Assembly (NCBI GenBank): GCA_947036575.1
Contig: CAMQSH010000112.1
Span: 1-6,319, forward strand
Reading direction: 5' to 3'
Source of the DNA: an uncultured Brevinema sp.
Lineage (GTDB): Bacteria; Spirochaetota; Brevinematia; Brevinematales; Brevinemataceae
DNA length: 6,319 nucleotides
The notes under the pieces were generated by a model, which was not told the DNA's origin, ran no database searches, and saw nothing but the letters and a program-made list of their open reading frames with translations. Position 1 is the first letter of the stretch; each line of letters starts with the position of its first letter. Shown here piece by piece: positions 1-6,240 of the stretch. The translations under genes and the position numbers were made by a program.

Positions 1-970
1 TTGTTTTCCAAATTAATTCCGATTTATCTACTAATTTTATATTGTTTTTTCTAAATAATAGATATAAAATCATCCCCAAAATACAAATTATTCCAAAACA
101 TATGAGAGAAATAAAAGATAATTCATTATTTAACATCAATAAAACATTAGTGAATGTAGTCGGCTTTCTAGATGCATCTGGATTAAATAAAGCGTTCATT
201 ACTCCTGGAGAAGTCAATACTAGCACCGTTCCGGAGACTATACCACTATATAATGATATCAAAAATATTGGTGTTTTATCAATTTTTTTATATCGTATAA
301 AAGCTAAGATATAAACTCCTATTATCATCCCTATCATATAAATAGAAAGTAATTCAGAATGTATAGAAGATAAGATACCTATAAAAAAAGAAAAAAAAGT
401 TGCAAAGTGCAATAAATATTGATTTTTAATAACTACAAGTTGTTTATTCATTATAGAATACCATGTTACTATTATAAATAACCAAGCCATTACCATTGGT
501 AAAATATAGGTTAATAGTTGTGTTTTAATAAAAAAATCATTGATAATATAAAAATGCCAAGGAAAAAACAAAGTGAATAAACTCATTATTCCAAAACTAA
601 TAATATAATTTTTTAAAGCCTTAAAATTTTTATCTGATTGATTATTATGGGAAATAAAAGTAGGTGTTAAGATAAAAAGTAATGATATACACAAAACACT
701 GAGAATACTAGCTAATATTTTGAAGTGTATAAAAAGATAAATAAAGCCATGACCAAATCTACCATTTAAATCATAATAACGTTTCATCCCGCCTAAAAAG
801 TGGACGATAGCAAAATTCTCCCACCCTATATTTGGATAAAAGTAAGAAAAGCCTACATCATCAAATACTAGAGGATATATATAGGCTACATAGAATATTA
901 TTCCACAGAATAGTGCACTTAATATATAATAGAGATAATGTTTTTTTAGATTTTTTATAACTAATTTCAT
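1..970 (-). CDS. DUF6056-like polytopic membrane protein (3' end beyond window)
   Basis: An uninterrupted minus-strand frame runs from the ATG at 970-968 to the left edge: 323 codons with no stop, so the C-terminus is missing. The protein is very hydrophobic, with about eight or more likely membrane helices (for example residues 12-34, 82-104, 122-144, 152-171, 187-203, 208-225, 234-254, 286-306). Ordered motifs resemble the DUF6056 family: an Asp pair (D37-D38) after the first helix, a GR element (G70-R71) in the first loop, TYILP (154-158), a Ser-His-Ser-Glu stretch (203-206) and SPG (254-256). That family is uncharacterised; its layout recalls polytopic GT-C-type glycosyltransferases, which is my inference. 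The start follows the lepB stop after one base, so it is probably translationally coupled. The family call rests on motif memory and could be wrong; the gene itself is well supported. Confidence 0.78.
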   Translation of the reverse strand, partial: MKLVIKNLKKHYLYYILSALFCGIIFYVAYIYPLVFDDVGFSYFYPNIGWENFAIVHFLGGMKRYYDLNGRFGHGFIYLFIHFKILASILSVLCISLLFILTPTFISHNNQSDKNFKALKNYIISFGIMSLFTLFFPWHFYIINDFFIKTQLLTYILPMVMAWLFIIVTWYSIMNKQLVVIKNQYLLHFATFFSFFIGILSSIHSELLSIYMIGMIIGVYILAFIRYKKIDKTPIFLISLYSGIVSGTVLVLTSPGVMNALFNPDASRKPTTFTNVLLMLNNELSFISLICFGIICILGMILYLLFRKNNIKLVDKSELIWKT

Positions 971-971
971 C

Positions 972-1979
972 TTATTTTTCTACATATTTTTCTTTTAAAT
1001 TTGCATCAAAGGTAAAACGTGGTAAAGGCCAATATCTAAATAAAACACGTCCATAGATACGTTGTTTTGGTACATAACCAAAATAACGACTATCTTCACT
1101 AAAGTCTCTATTATCACCCATCATAAAATAATAATCATCTTTTGGTGTCCATGAATCTAATTTTTGTGAGTTTTGATACAAGGTCCCCTCTTGTAAAACA
1201 GTGGTAACACCAGATTCTCGTTGAATAAGCATCCTTAAGAGATATTTTTCGTAATTATTGAGATTACTAATAATCATAGTTGTATCTTTTTTTGGTATTG
1301 TAATAGGTGGAAATCCTTGCACTAAAAGACTTCTAAGTAATAATTCAAAATTATTATCTTTATAAAATTCTATAGAATCGCTTTCTATATCAAAAGTACT
1401 TGAAGGATGTTGTATAATTCTATTAAAAGACTCTGTCTTTTCTTCAGAGAGATTATAACTCATACGACCTTGACGCTTGCCACCACTATAAATTACTTGG
1501 TTCTGAGTAGTAAGTAATGATCCACTGATTAGTTGTTCATTAAAATACACTTGCTTATTAGTCATTGCCAACACATCACCAGGTCCAGCAACAACTCTCT
1601 TAACTAATATTTTTGGGTTTTGAAAAGTATTATCTTTATTAATGAGAGATAATGATAAAAAAGTAATAAGTTCATCAACAAATCCTGGACTTTTCCATTC
1701 AGGGGATACAAAGACTACCATATTATTTACACTAGGTTTAGAAAAACTAGGTAATTTTTTATTGAGTACAGGGATATAAGTACCTAAGCTTATCTTTTCA
1801 ACCATTAAAGTGTCGCCTACTAAAAGACTGGGGACCATTGATTGTGATGGGATTTGAGAAGCTTCTATTATAAAAGTTCTAATTACCAATGCTAATAAAT
1901 ATGTTGAAAAAAATAATTTAACCTGATCCAAAAACGTTTCTGGTTTTTTATTCTTTTTTTTATTTTTCTGATTAAACAT
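972..1979 (-). CDS. lepB: Signal peptidase I
   Basis: This is a type I signal peptidase, the membrane serine protease that removes signal peptides from exported proteins using a Ser/Lys dyad. The 335-residue product begins with a very lysine-rich cytoplasmic stretch (residues 4-12), then one membrane helix at about 20-38. The catalytic serine box reads PSQSMVPSL with Ser47 as nucleophile. The lysine box is VKRVVAGPGD with Lys127 as general base. Box E is GDNR (288-291) followed by SEDSR (294-298) and a FG motif. About 150 residues separate the lysine box from box E, far more than in the short Gram-positive SipS type and more like LepB proteins with an inserted second domain. It starts 13 nt after the ispF stop, with a modest GTGAGAG purine stretch upstream. 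The lysine-rich start is encoded by long A-runs, a place where sequencing or transcription slippage could occur. Family assignment is firm. Confidence 0.96.
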   Translation of the reverse strand: MFNQKNKKKNKKPETFLDQVKLFFSTYLLALVIRTFIIEASQIPSQSMVPSLLVGDTLMVEKISLGTYIPVLNKKLPSFSKPSVNNMVVFVSPEWKSPGFVDELITFLSLSLINKDNTFQNPKILVKRVVAGPGDVLAMTNKQVYFNEQLISGSLLTTQNQVIYSGGKRQGRMSYNLSEEKTESFNRIIQHPSSTFDIESDSIEFYKDNNFELLLRSLLVQGFPPITIPKKDTTMIISNLNNYEKYLLRMLIQRESGVTTVLQEGTLYQNSQKLDSWTPKDDYYFMMGDNRDFSEDSRYFGYVPKQRIYGRVLFRYWPLPRFTFDANLKEKYVEK

Positions 1980-1992
1980 GTTCTCTCACTTA

Positions 1993-2466
1993 TTATATTT
2001 TATTTTTTTGAAACAAGACATTGGTATAAGCTTGTATTGTTAATAGATTTGTTTGTTCTGTTGTTTTCCCACGAATAGTAATATCTTCTATATCCATCTG
2101 TAATAGTGTTGCTATATTCTTTCTAATCTCTAAAGAGTATGGAGATATTTTGGGTTTATCACAAATAACTATTATATCAATATTAATAATACAATAGCTG
2201 TTTTTGATATTTTCAAAAGCACAAGATAAAAACTCATCACTAGATCTATTAAGATTCTGAGGATCGGTATTAGGAAATTCCACCCCTATATCCTTTCCCA
2301 CCACACTAAAAAGAGCATCTGTTAATGCATGAAAAATCACATCACCATCAGAATGAGCCCCATCTATTGCTAAATCACAAGGGATCTCTATCCCACCACA
2401 GATAACAGTAGAATCTTTGGCTATCTTTAAGCGATGTAAATCATATCCTAAAGCAACTCTATACAC
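1993..2466 (-). CDS. ispF: 2-C-methyl-D-erythritol 2,4-cyclodiphosphate synthase
   Basis: IspF converts CDP-methylerythritol 2-phosphate to the cyclic diphosphate, releasing CMP, in the MEP pathway for isoprenoid precursors. The 157-residue length is normal. The expected metal ligands are present: Asp9 and His11 in GYDLH, and His46 in DVIFH. HSDGD (38-42), FPNTDP (64-69) and a PKI..Y nucleotide-contact segment (105-110) are also visible. The C-terminal KATTTE motif is changed to RGKTTE (132-137), and the GFTGR-type loop that normally follows is missing: only about seven residues separate the Glu from the final helix where about 13 are usual. The start is GTG at 2466-2464, overlapping the upstream TAG stop by one base; it has no clear ribosome-binding site, so coupled reinitiation is likely. 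An ispD gene, often adjacent, is not present here. Family is sure; whether the altered C-terminus affects activity is unknown. Confidence 0.93.
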   Translation of the reverse strand: MYRVALGYDLHRLKIAKDSTVICGGIEIPCDLAIDGAHSDGDVIFHALTDALFSVVGKDIGVEFPNTDPQNLNRSSDEFLSCAFENIKNSYCIINIDIIVICDKPKISPYSLEIRKNIATLLQMDIEDITIRGKTTEQTNLLTIQAYTNVLFQKNKI

Positions 2467-3446
2467 TAGTTAATTGATTCTGTAAAGATAATTTTTCCAG
2501 CAGAAGTTTGTAAAGTACTAGTTACACGAGCTGTAATTTTTCGCCCTACTAAACTACCACCATTAGCTACTACTACCATCGTACCATCCGGTAAATAACC
2601 TACACCTTGATTATTTTCTTTTCCTTCACGTAAAACATCCAACTCGAACTCTTCACCAGGTAATAAAACTGGTATTAAGGAAGTGATAAGATCATTAAGA
2701 TTTAGTACATTTACTCCTTCGATATTAGCTACTTTATTGAGATTATAATCATTGGTAAAAATAGCATAAGATTTTTCTTTGGCTAGTACTATTAATTTTG
2801 AGTCAACTCCTTTTACATCAGGATAATCTCGTGAAATCACTTTTAAGGTAACATTTTTTTGTTCTCGTAGTTGATTGAGAACATCCAGACCTCTTCTAGC
2901 TCTGCTACGTTTGATAGCATCCTGAGAATCAGCAAGTGCTTGTATTTCATTAAGAACAAATTTAGGAACAATAAGTGTTCCATATACAAATCCTGTTGCT
3001 ACAATATCATTGATTCTACCATCAATAATAACACTAGTATCTAACAGCTTCATATCCAAAGGAGATATTGCTGTTGAACTTTCATTATAAGGGCCTTGAA
3101 GAATTCCCCCAGGTTGCTGTACAGACATCAAAGGCATATAATAGCCTAAATATCCAAAACAAGCAATCAAATAAGGCTCTAAATTCGGTAGATCATGAGG
3201 ATAAACCATTTGGATAAAACGCCAAGCTAACTGCCCAGAATAAAACCCTGTAATAAATCCTATTTGGGCGAAAATATAAACGCCTCTTTTTTCGAAAAAC
3301 AAATGCTCCATTAATAAGGTAGAAAAAATAGTAACTAATGTAGCAACGATCACCCAAGGGCTTTGAATACCATAAATATAATCAACAGCGCCTGCTAATA
3401 TAAAAACAAAAAATGCAAAACGATGTCTGTTCCAAATTTTATCCAT
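2466..3446 (-). CDS. YacL-like membrane PIN/TRAM-domain protein
   Basis: The 326-residue product has three parts. Residues 8-108 hold about three to four membrane helices. Residues 132-255 form a PIN domain with the acidic residues expected of a PIN nuclease: D136 in LLDTSVIIDGR, E167, D215 in VDSKL and D233 in FTNDYN. Residues 260-324 form a TRAM domain (LLPGEEFELDV onward), a beta-barrel thought to bind RNA. This is the architecture of Bacillus subtilis YacL, whose cellular role is not established; nuclease activity is inferred from the intact acidic set. In Bacillus, yacL lies before ispD and ispF, and here it directly precedes ispF, so the order is conserved apart from the missing ispD. 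It is the first gene of the operon, with an excellent ribosome-binding site just upstream and a promoter near 3478-3506. Confidence 0.93.
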   Translation of the reverse strand: MDKIWNRHRFAFFVFILAGAVDYIYGIQSPWVIVATLVTIFSTLLMEHLFFEKRGVYIFAQIGFITGFYSGQLAWRFIQMVYPHDLPNLEPYLIACFGYLGYYMPLMSVQQPGGILQGPYNESSTAISPLDMKLLDTSVIIDGRINDIVATGFVYGTLIVPKFVLNEIQALADSQDAIKRSRARRGLDVLNQLREQKNVTLKVISRDYPDVKGVDSKLIVLAKEKSYAIFTNDYNLNKVANIEGVNVLNLNDLITSLIPVLLPGEEFELDVLREGKENNQGVGYLPDGTMVVVANGGSLVGRKITARVTSTLQTSAGKIIFTESIN

Positions 3447-3450
3447 AACA

Positions 3451-3457
3451 CCCTCCT
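3451..3457 (-). promoter_or_regulatory. Ribosome-binding site of the PIN/TRAM gene
   Basis: On the minus strand AGGAGGG stands four bases before the ATG at 3446 (AGGAGGGTGTT then ATG). It is a near-perfect Shine-Dalgarno match and fixes the start of the first gene of the operon. Confidence 0.85.
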
Positions 3458-3477
3458 TTTTAAAAATATATCTTTAT

Positions 3478-3506
3478 ATTCTATCATATAATTAATATAA
3501 AAACAA
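3478..3506 (-). promoter_or_regulatory. Probable sigma70-type promoter of the PIN/TRAM-ispF-lepB operon
   Basis: Read on the minus strand, TTGTTT (3506-3501) and TAGAAT (3483-3478) are separated by exactly 17 bases. The expected transcription start is near 3471, giving a leader of about 25 nt that contains the strong ribosome-binding site. The surrounding sequence is AT-rich, so chance matches are possible, but the spacing and position fit well. In the 145-base gap 3447-3591 I see no convincing terminator for malQ, so some malQ transcripts may also run into the operon. Confidence 0.6.
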
Positions 3507-3591
3507 TCCTTTATCATAAGAGTATCTGTTTTAAATTTTCTTATATTTTATTTTTATTAAAAACTCATTCACTATCAACCAAATTATTCTT

Positions 3592-5082
3592 CTAAATTCT
3601 ATGATGCTTAATTGTAATATCTTTTAACCATTGTTTTTTTGAAGAATCAGGCAGAACTTTCATTCTCCAACTCCAATTATGATCTCCCACTGTAGAAGGT
3701 GTATTCATTCTTGCTTCTTCTCCTAAAAATAATAAATCTTGTATTGGTAAAATAGAAATAATTGCTTTTGTACTCCATGCTATCTCTATGATTTCAGATA
3801 CAAATAATTCTGGAGTTATCTCAGAAACGGTTTCTCTTAAAGGAAAATACTCAAGTGCATTGTGTATTTCTTGAGTGTTTTGAGGGTCTAAATACCAACC
3901 TTTAGTAGTGTTATTATCATGAGTACCTGTATAAACCACTTTATTTTCTATAGTATTCTCAGGCTTGTAGGGATTGTCAGAATGATTATCAAAAGCGAAT
4001 TGTAAAACACTCATCCCTGGAAACTCTGTATGAACCATTAATTCTTTTACTTCCTCAGTAATAATACCTAGATCTTCTGCAATAACAGGTAATTCACCCA
4101 TTTTTTCTTTTAACAAATCAAATAGTTCTTGACCAGGAGCTGAGACCCATTCTCCATTAATAGCTGTTTCTTCGCCTTGAGGAATAGCCCAATAAGATTC
4201 AAAACCTCTAAAATGATCAATTCTTAAAACATCAAACAACTCTAATGATCTAGTAATTCTATCTATCCACCAAGTAAAATTATCTTCTTTAATTTTATCC
4301 CAATCATAGAGAGGATTACCCCATAATTGACCTGTATCACTAAAATAGTCTGGTGGAACTCCTGCTACAGAAGTAGATATTCCTTGTTCATCTAAGAGGA
4401 AAAATTCAGGGTTTACCCAAACATCCACAGAATCTCCAGAAACAAAAATCGGTAAATCTCCAACTATAGATATATTCCTAGCATTAGCATATTTTTTTAA
4501 TTCAAACCACTGCTCATAAAATTTCACTTGTAAAAAGACATGAAAATGTCCTTCTTCATTGAGATAGGAGCTAGCTTCGTTTGGTAATAATTCTTTTGTA
4601 GAGCATTCACCCCACTCTACCCTTGCTTGATCTTTATGGGTGGCTCTCAAGGACATAAAAATCCCAAAATCTTCTAACCAAGGAAATTGTAAATAAGCCT
4701 TTTTTTCTTGTACTTTTGTAAATGAAGAATTTTTAAAAGCTTTTTTTAATATTTCATATTTGTGATGACTTACATGAGCGTAATTAATATTATGTTGCGT
4801 ATCCCAGTCAGCATCAAGATCTTCCTGATGTAGGAGTCCTTCTTTTTTTAATAATTCCAAATCGATAAAAAAAGGATTCCCTGCAAAAGACGAGAAACTC
4901 TGGTAAGGGGAATTCCCATAAGAGGTCGTCCCTATAGGTAAAACTTGCCAATAAGTTTGATTGGTTTCGACAAGGAAATCAACAAAATCATAAGCGCATT
5001 TACCCAAAGTCCCTATACCTTCGGCATTAGGTAAAGAAAAAATAGGACATAGTATTCCTGCGGATCTTTTATTAAAAAACAT
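3592..5082 (-). CDS. malQ: 4-alpha-glucanotransferase (amylomaltase)
   Basis: MalQ is a GH77 enzyme that transfers glucan segments between maltodextrins, serving maltose, maltodextrin or glycogen metabolism in the cytoplasm. With the start at 5082 the product is 496 residues, normal for the compact bacterial type. Family signatures appear in order: RSAGILCPIFSLP at the N-terminus, WQVLPIGTT, NSPYQSFSSFAGNP, and the catalytic elements RIDHFRG (nucleophile Asp289), AEDLG (acid/base Glu336) and THDN (Asp389). The final WSWRM block near the C-terminus is also typical. An ATG four codons earlier (5094) is possible, but GGAGAG inside those codons is well placed as the ribosome-binding site for the second ATG, whereas nothing suitable precedes the first. 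The gene appears to stand alone: no other sugar genes are nearby, and it diverges from the tRNA gene. I could not find a convincing promoter of its own in the very AT-rich 5095-5192 gap. Confidence 0.96.
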   Translation of the reverse strand: MFFNKRSAGILCPIFSLPNAEGIGTLGKCAYDFVDFLVETNQTYWQVLPIGTTSYGNSPYQSFSSFAGNPFFIDLELLKKEGLLHQEDLDADWDTQHNINYAHVSHHKYEILKKAFKNSSFTKVQEKKAYLQFPWLEDFGIFMSLRATHKDQARVEWGECSTKELLPNEASSYLNEEGHFHVFLQVKFYEQWFELKKYANARNISIVGDLPIFVSGDSVDVWVNPEFFLLDEQGISTSVAGVPPDYFSDTGQLWGNPLYDWDKIKEDNFTWWIDRITRSLELFDVLRIDHFRGFESYWAIPQGEETAINGEWVSAPGQELFDLLKEKMGELPVIAEDLGIITEEVKELMVHTEFPGMSVLQFAFDNHSDNPYKPENTIENKVVYTGTHDNNTTKGWYLDPQNTQEIHNALEYFPLRETVSEITPELFVSEIIEIAWSTKAIISILPIQDLLFLGEEARMNTPSTVGDHNWSWRMKVLPDSSKKQWLKDITIKHHRI

Positions 5083-5086
5083 AGCA

Positions 5087-5092
5087 CTCTCC
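5087..5092 (-). promoter_or_regulatory. Ribosome-binding site deciding the malQ start
   Basis: GGAGAG on the minus strand lies four bases before the ATG at 5082. It overlaps the upstream candidate ATG at 5094-5092, which itself is preceded only by A/T-rich sequence with no purine-rich match. This favours the shorter protein beginning MFFNKRSAG. Confidence 0.7.
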
Positions 5093-5149
5093 ATTAAATT
5101 TTAGATATAATTTTAATTATTATTTATTTAAATTAATTAAAGAAAAGTA

Positions 5150-5178
5150 TTGACAACTATTATTAAAAGTGATATAAT
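5150..5178 (+). promoter_or_regulatory. Perfect consensus promoter of the tRNA-Tyr gene
   Basis: TTGACA (5150-5155) and TATAAT (5173-5178) are both exact consensus hexamers with a 17-base spacer. The predicted start, near 5185, lies about eight bases before the mature tRNA. Such strength is in keeping with stable RNA genes. I see no GC-rich discriminator downstream of the -10 box; the stretch 5179-5190 is AT-rich. Confidence 0.9.
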
Positions 5179-5192
5179 ATATTTCAATATGT

Positions 5193-5274
5193 GCAGGGAT
5201 GCCCGAGCGGCCAAAGGGAGCAGACTGTAAATCTGCCGGCATCGCCTTCGAAGGTTCGAATCCTTCTCCCTGCA
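5193..5274 (+). tRNA. tRNA-Tyr (anticodon GTA)
   Basis: The 82-nt gene folds as a class II tRNA. The acceptor arm pairs GCAGGGA (5193-5199) with TCCCTGC (5267-5273), with A5274 as discriminator. The anticodon arm pairs GCAGA (5220-5224) with TCTGC (5232-5236) around the loop CTGTAAA; the anticodon GTA at 5227-5229 reads tyrosine codons. The long variable region 5237-5249 can form a GGC/GCC stem. The T arm pairs GAAGG (5250-5254) with CCTTC (5262-5266) around TTCGAAT. CCA is not encoded (AAT follows the discriminator), so the cell must add it. The gene is monocistronic, between its own promoter and terminator. Confidence 0.98.
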
Positions 5275-5281
5275 ATTCCCA

Positions 5282-5317
5282 GAATCCATGGCAGTAATGC
5301 TGTGGGTTCATTTTTTT
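5282..5317 (+). terminator. Intrinsic terminator of the tRNA-Tyr gene
   Basis: GAATCCATGGCA (5282-5293) pairs with TGCTGTGGGTTC (5298-5309) as an unbroken 12-bp stem with three G-U pairs, around the loop GTAA. An A and then seven T residues follow (5311-5317). On the opposite strand no T-run follows the hairpin, so it acts only in the tRNA direction. Confidence 0.9.
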
Positions 5318-5378
5318 AAACACTTCTTTTTTAATTTTTTCTATTTTTCTTCTTTCATTATAACATAATTTTTCAATT

Positions 5379-6137
5379 TTACAAGTTGTTTGAAGATTGT
5401 TCTTTAAAAAATTTTGTTGATTTCTCTACAACATCATTTGCATTTTGTAATGCCTTATCAGCTATATTTATATCTAATTTTTGTTGATTGGCTAAAATAA
5501 ATATTAATAATTGTAAAATATGTATATGTGCACTTAACAGTTTTCTTAGATTTTCAGCATGATCAATACTCGATAATTCACAATAAGGGCTATCAATTTC
5601 AATATGAAACGTAATATCTTCAAAACATTTATATAATTTATATACTATCTCACCATTAGGATGATGATGAGAATTATTATCTAAAACACTTTTTATTATT
5701 AAAGCCAAAAATCTATTTTTATAGTGATACTGTAATAAAATATTACTATAATCAAATCTATACTGGGATTCAAAGGTAACGTTTGAATCTTGATATGTCT
5801 TAATTAGATGTAATAATTTTATATGTTTAGTTTCTATATTATGATATTCAGGATGAATTATAGTAATTATATATTCTGTCAATTCTTTTTTTTCATGTTG
5901 CTTTTTCATTTCCTTAACGGAATCGGCAGAAATTACGTTTTGTTTTGACATTTTTTTTATAGTACAAAACATAGCTATTGCTGCTAAAATCGATCCAATA
6001 GCAGCTATCATATCCCAATTAATCTCAAGTATATCAAAAGTAGAAAAGTTGTATTGTGTTACCATTCCAAAATAAAAACTTAGTAAAGGCAGTAAAGAAA
6101 CAATAATCAGAACTGTTATATTTTTCCAAAAACTCAT
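5379..6137 (-). CDS. Unrecognised protein with two N-terminal membrane helices
   Basis: I do not recognise this 252-residue protein. Two likely membrane helices lie at about 7-26 and 42-60, joined by a short loop, and the second is followed at once by basic residues (KK at 61-62), suggesting that the rest is cytoplasmic. Residues 65-87 are charged and could form a short coiled coil. The remainder looks mainly alpha-helical, with a His run at 157-159 and a more hydrophobic helix near 203-217. No catalytic motif or known enzyme signature stands out. The start is well supported: AGAGGAGA precedes the ATG at 6137 with five bases between GGAG and ATG. It is a single-gene unit between the tRNA-Tyr terminator and another terminator on its right. 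The composition is very AT-rich and together with the tRNA neighbour suggests an accessory gene, which is inference. It might be a sensor, scaffold or effector protein; nothing here decides. Confidence 0.82.
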   Translation of the reverse strand: MSFWKNITVLIIVSLLPLLSFYFGMVTQYNFSTFDILEINWDMIAAIGSILAAIAMFCTIKKMSKQNVISADSVKEMKKQHEKKELTEYIITIIHPEYHNIETKHIKLLHLIKTYQDSNVTFESQYRFDYSNILLQYHYKNRFLALIIKSVLDNNSHHHPNGEIVYKLYKCFEDITFHIEIDSPYCELSSIDHAENLRKLLSAHIHILQLLIFILANQQKLDINIADKALQNANDVVEKSTKFFKEQSSNNL

Positions 6138-6142
6138 CTTAT

Positions 6143-6149
6143 CTCCTCT
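6143..6149 (-). promoter_or_regulatory. Ribosome-binding site of the two-helix membrane protein gene
   Basis: AGAGGAG on the minus strand sits five bases before the ATG at 6137. It confirms the start of the 252-residue frame. Confidence 0.75.
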
Positions 6150-6151
6150 AA

Positions 6152-6180
6152 ATCATATCACTTATATAAATAAAATGCAA
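6152..6180 (-). promoter_or_regulatory. Possible promoter of the two-helix membrane protein gene
   Basis: On the minus strand TTGCAT (6180-6175) and TATGAT (6157-6152) are 17 bases apart, both good matches to sigma70 hexamers. The expected transcription start near 6145 would fall inside the ribosome-binding site, giving a leader of only about eight bases. So either the true start lies a few bases upstream, or another promoter is used. Confidence 0.45.
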
Positions 6181-6185
6181 TACTT

Positions 6186-6220
6186 AAAATAAAAACACCC
6201 CTCAACAAGTGGGGTGTTTT
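6186..6220 (-). terminator. Intrinsic terminator after the right-hand partial gene
   Basis: AAAACACCCC (6192-6201) and GGGGTGTTTT (6211-6220) form a 10-bp stem with a nine-base loop. Read on the minus strand the GGGGTG arm runs into TTTTTATTTT (6195-6186), a good U-tract. It lies about 20 bases after the stop codon of the partial gene at the right edge, so it most likely ends that transcript. On the plus strand the stem is followed by A residues, so bidirectional action is less likely. Confidence 0.85.
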
Positions 6221-6240
6221 AAAAATATTTTTAATATACT

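Noticed and set aside
42..314. Plus-strand open frame of 90 codons near the left edge
   Set aside because: It lies wholly inside the long minus-strand membrane-protein gene, has no ribosome-binding site and shows no recognisable protein features.
3484..3591. Terminator for malQ
   Set aside because: I searched the minus strand after the malQ stop and found no GC-containing hairpin followed by a T-run; only AT-rich sequence.
5095..5192. malQ promoter on the minus strand
   Set aside because: TTGTCA at 5156-5151 is a fair -35 box but has no good -10 box at 16-18 bases, and other pairs match poorly in this very AT-rich stretch.
5120..5323. Minus-strand open frame of 67 codons over the tRNA
   Set aside because: Its middle is the reverse translation of tRNA-Tyr (the familiar GEGFEPS type false protein) and it runs across the tRNA promoter and terminator.
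5255..5378. Integration site (att) duplicate of the tRNA 3' end
   Set aside because: I found no second copy of the tRNA 3' segment in the window and no integrase gene, so insertion at this tRNA cannot be shown here.
6186..6220. Attachment site or CRISPR-like repeat
   Set aside because: The inverted repeat occurs once, has a U-tract and sits after a stop codon, which makes a terminator the simple explanation; no spacer pattern exists anywhere in the window.
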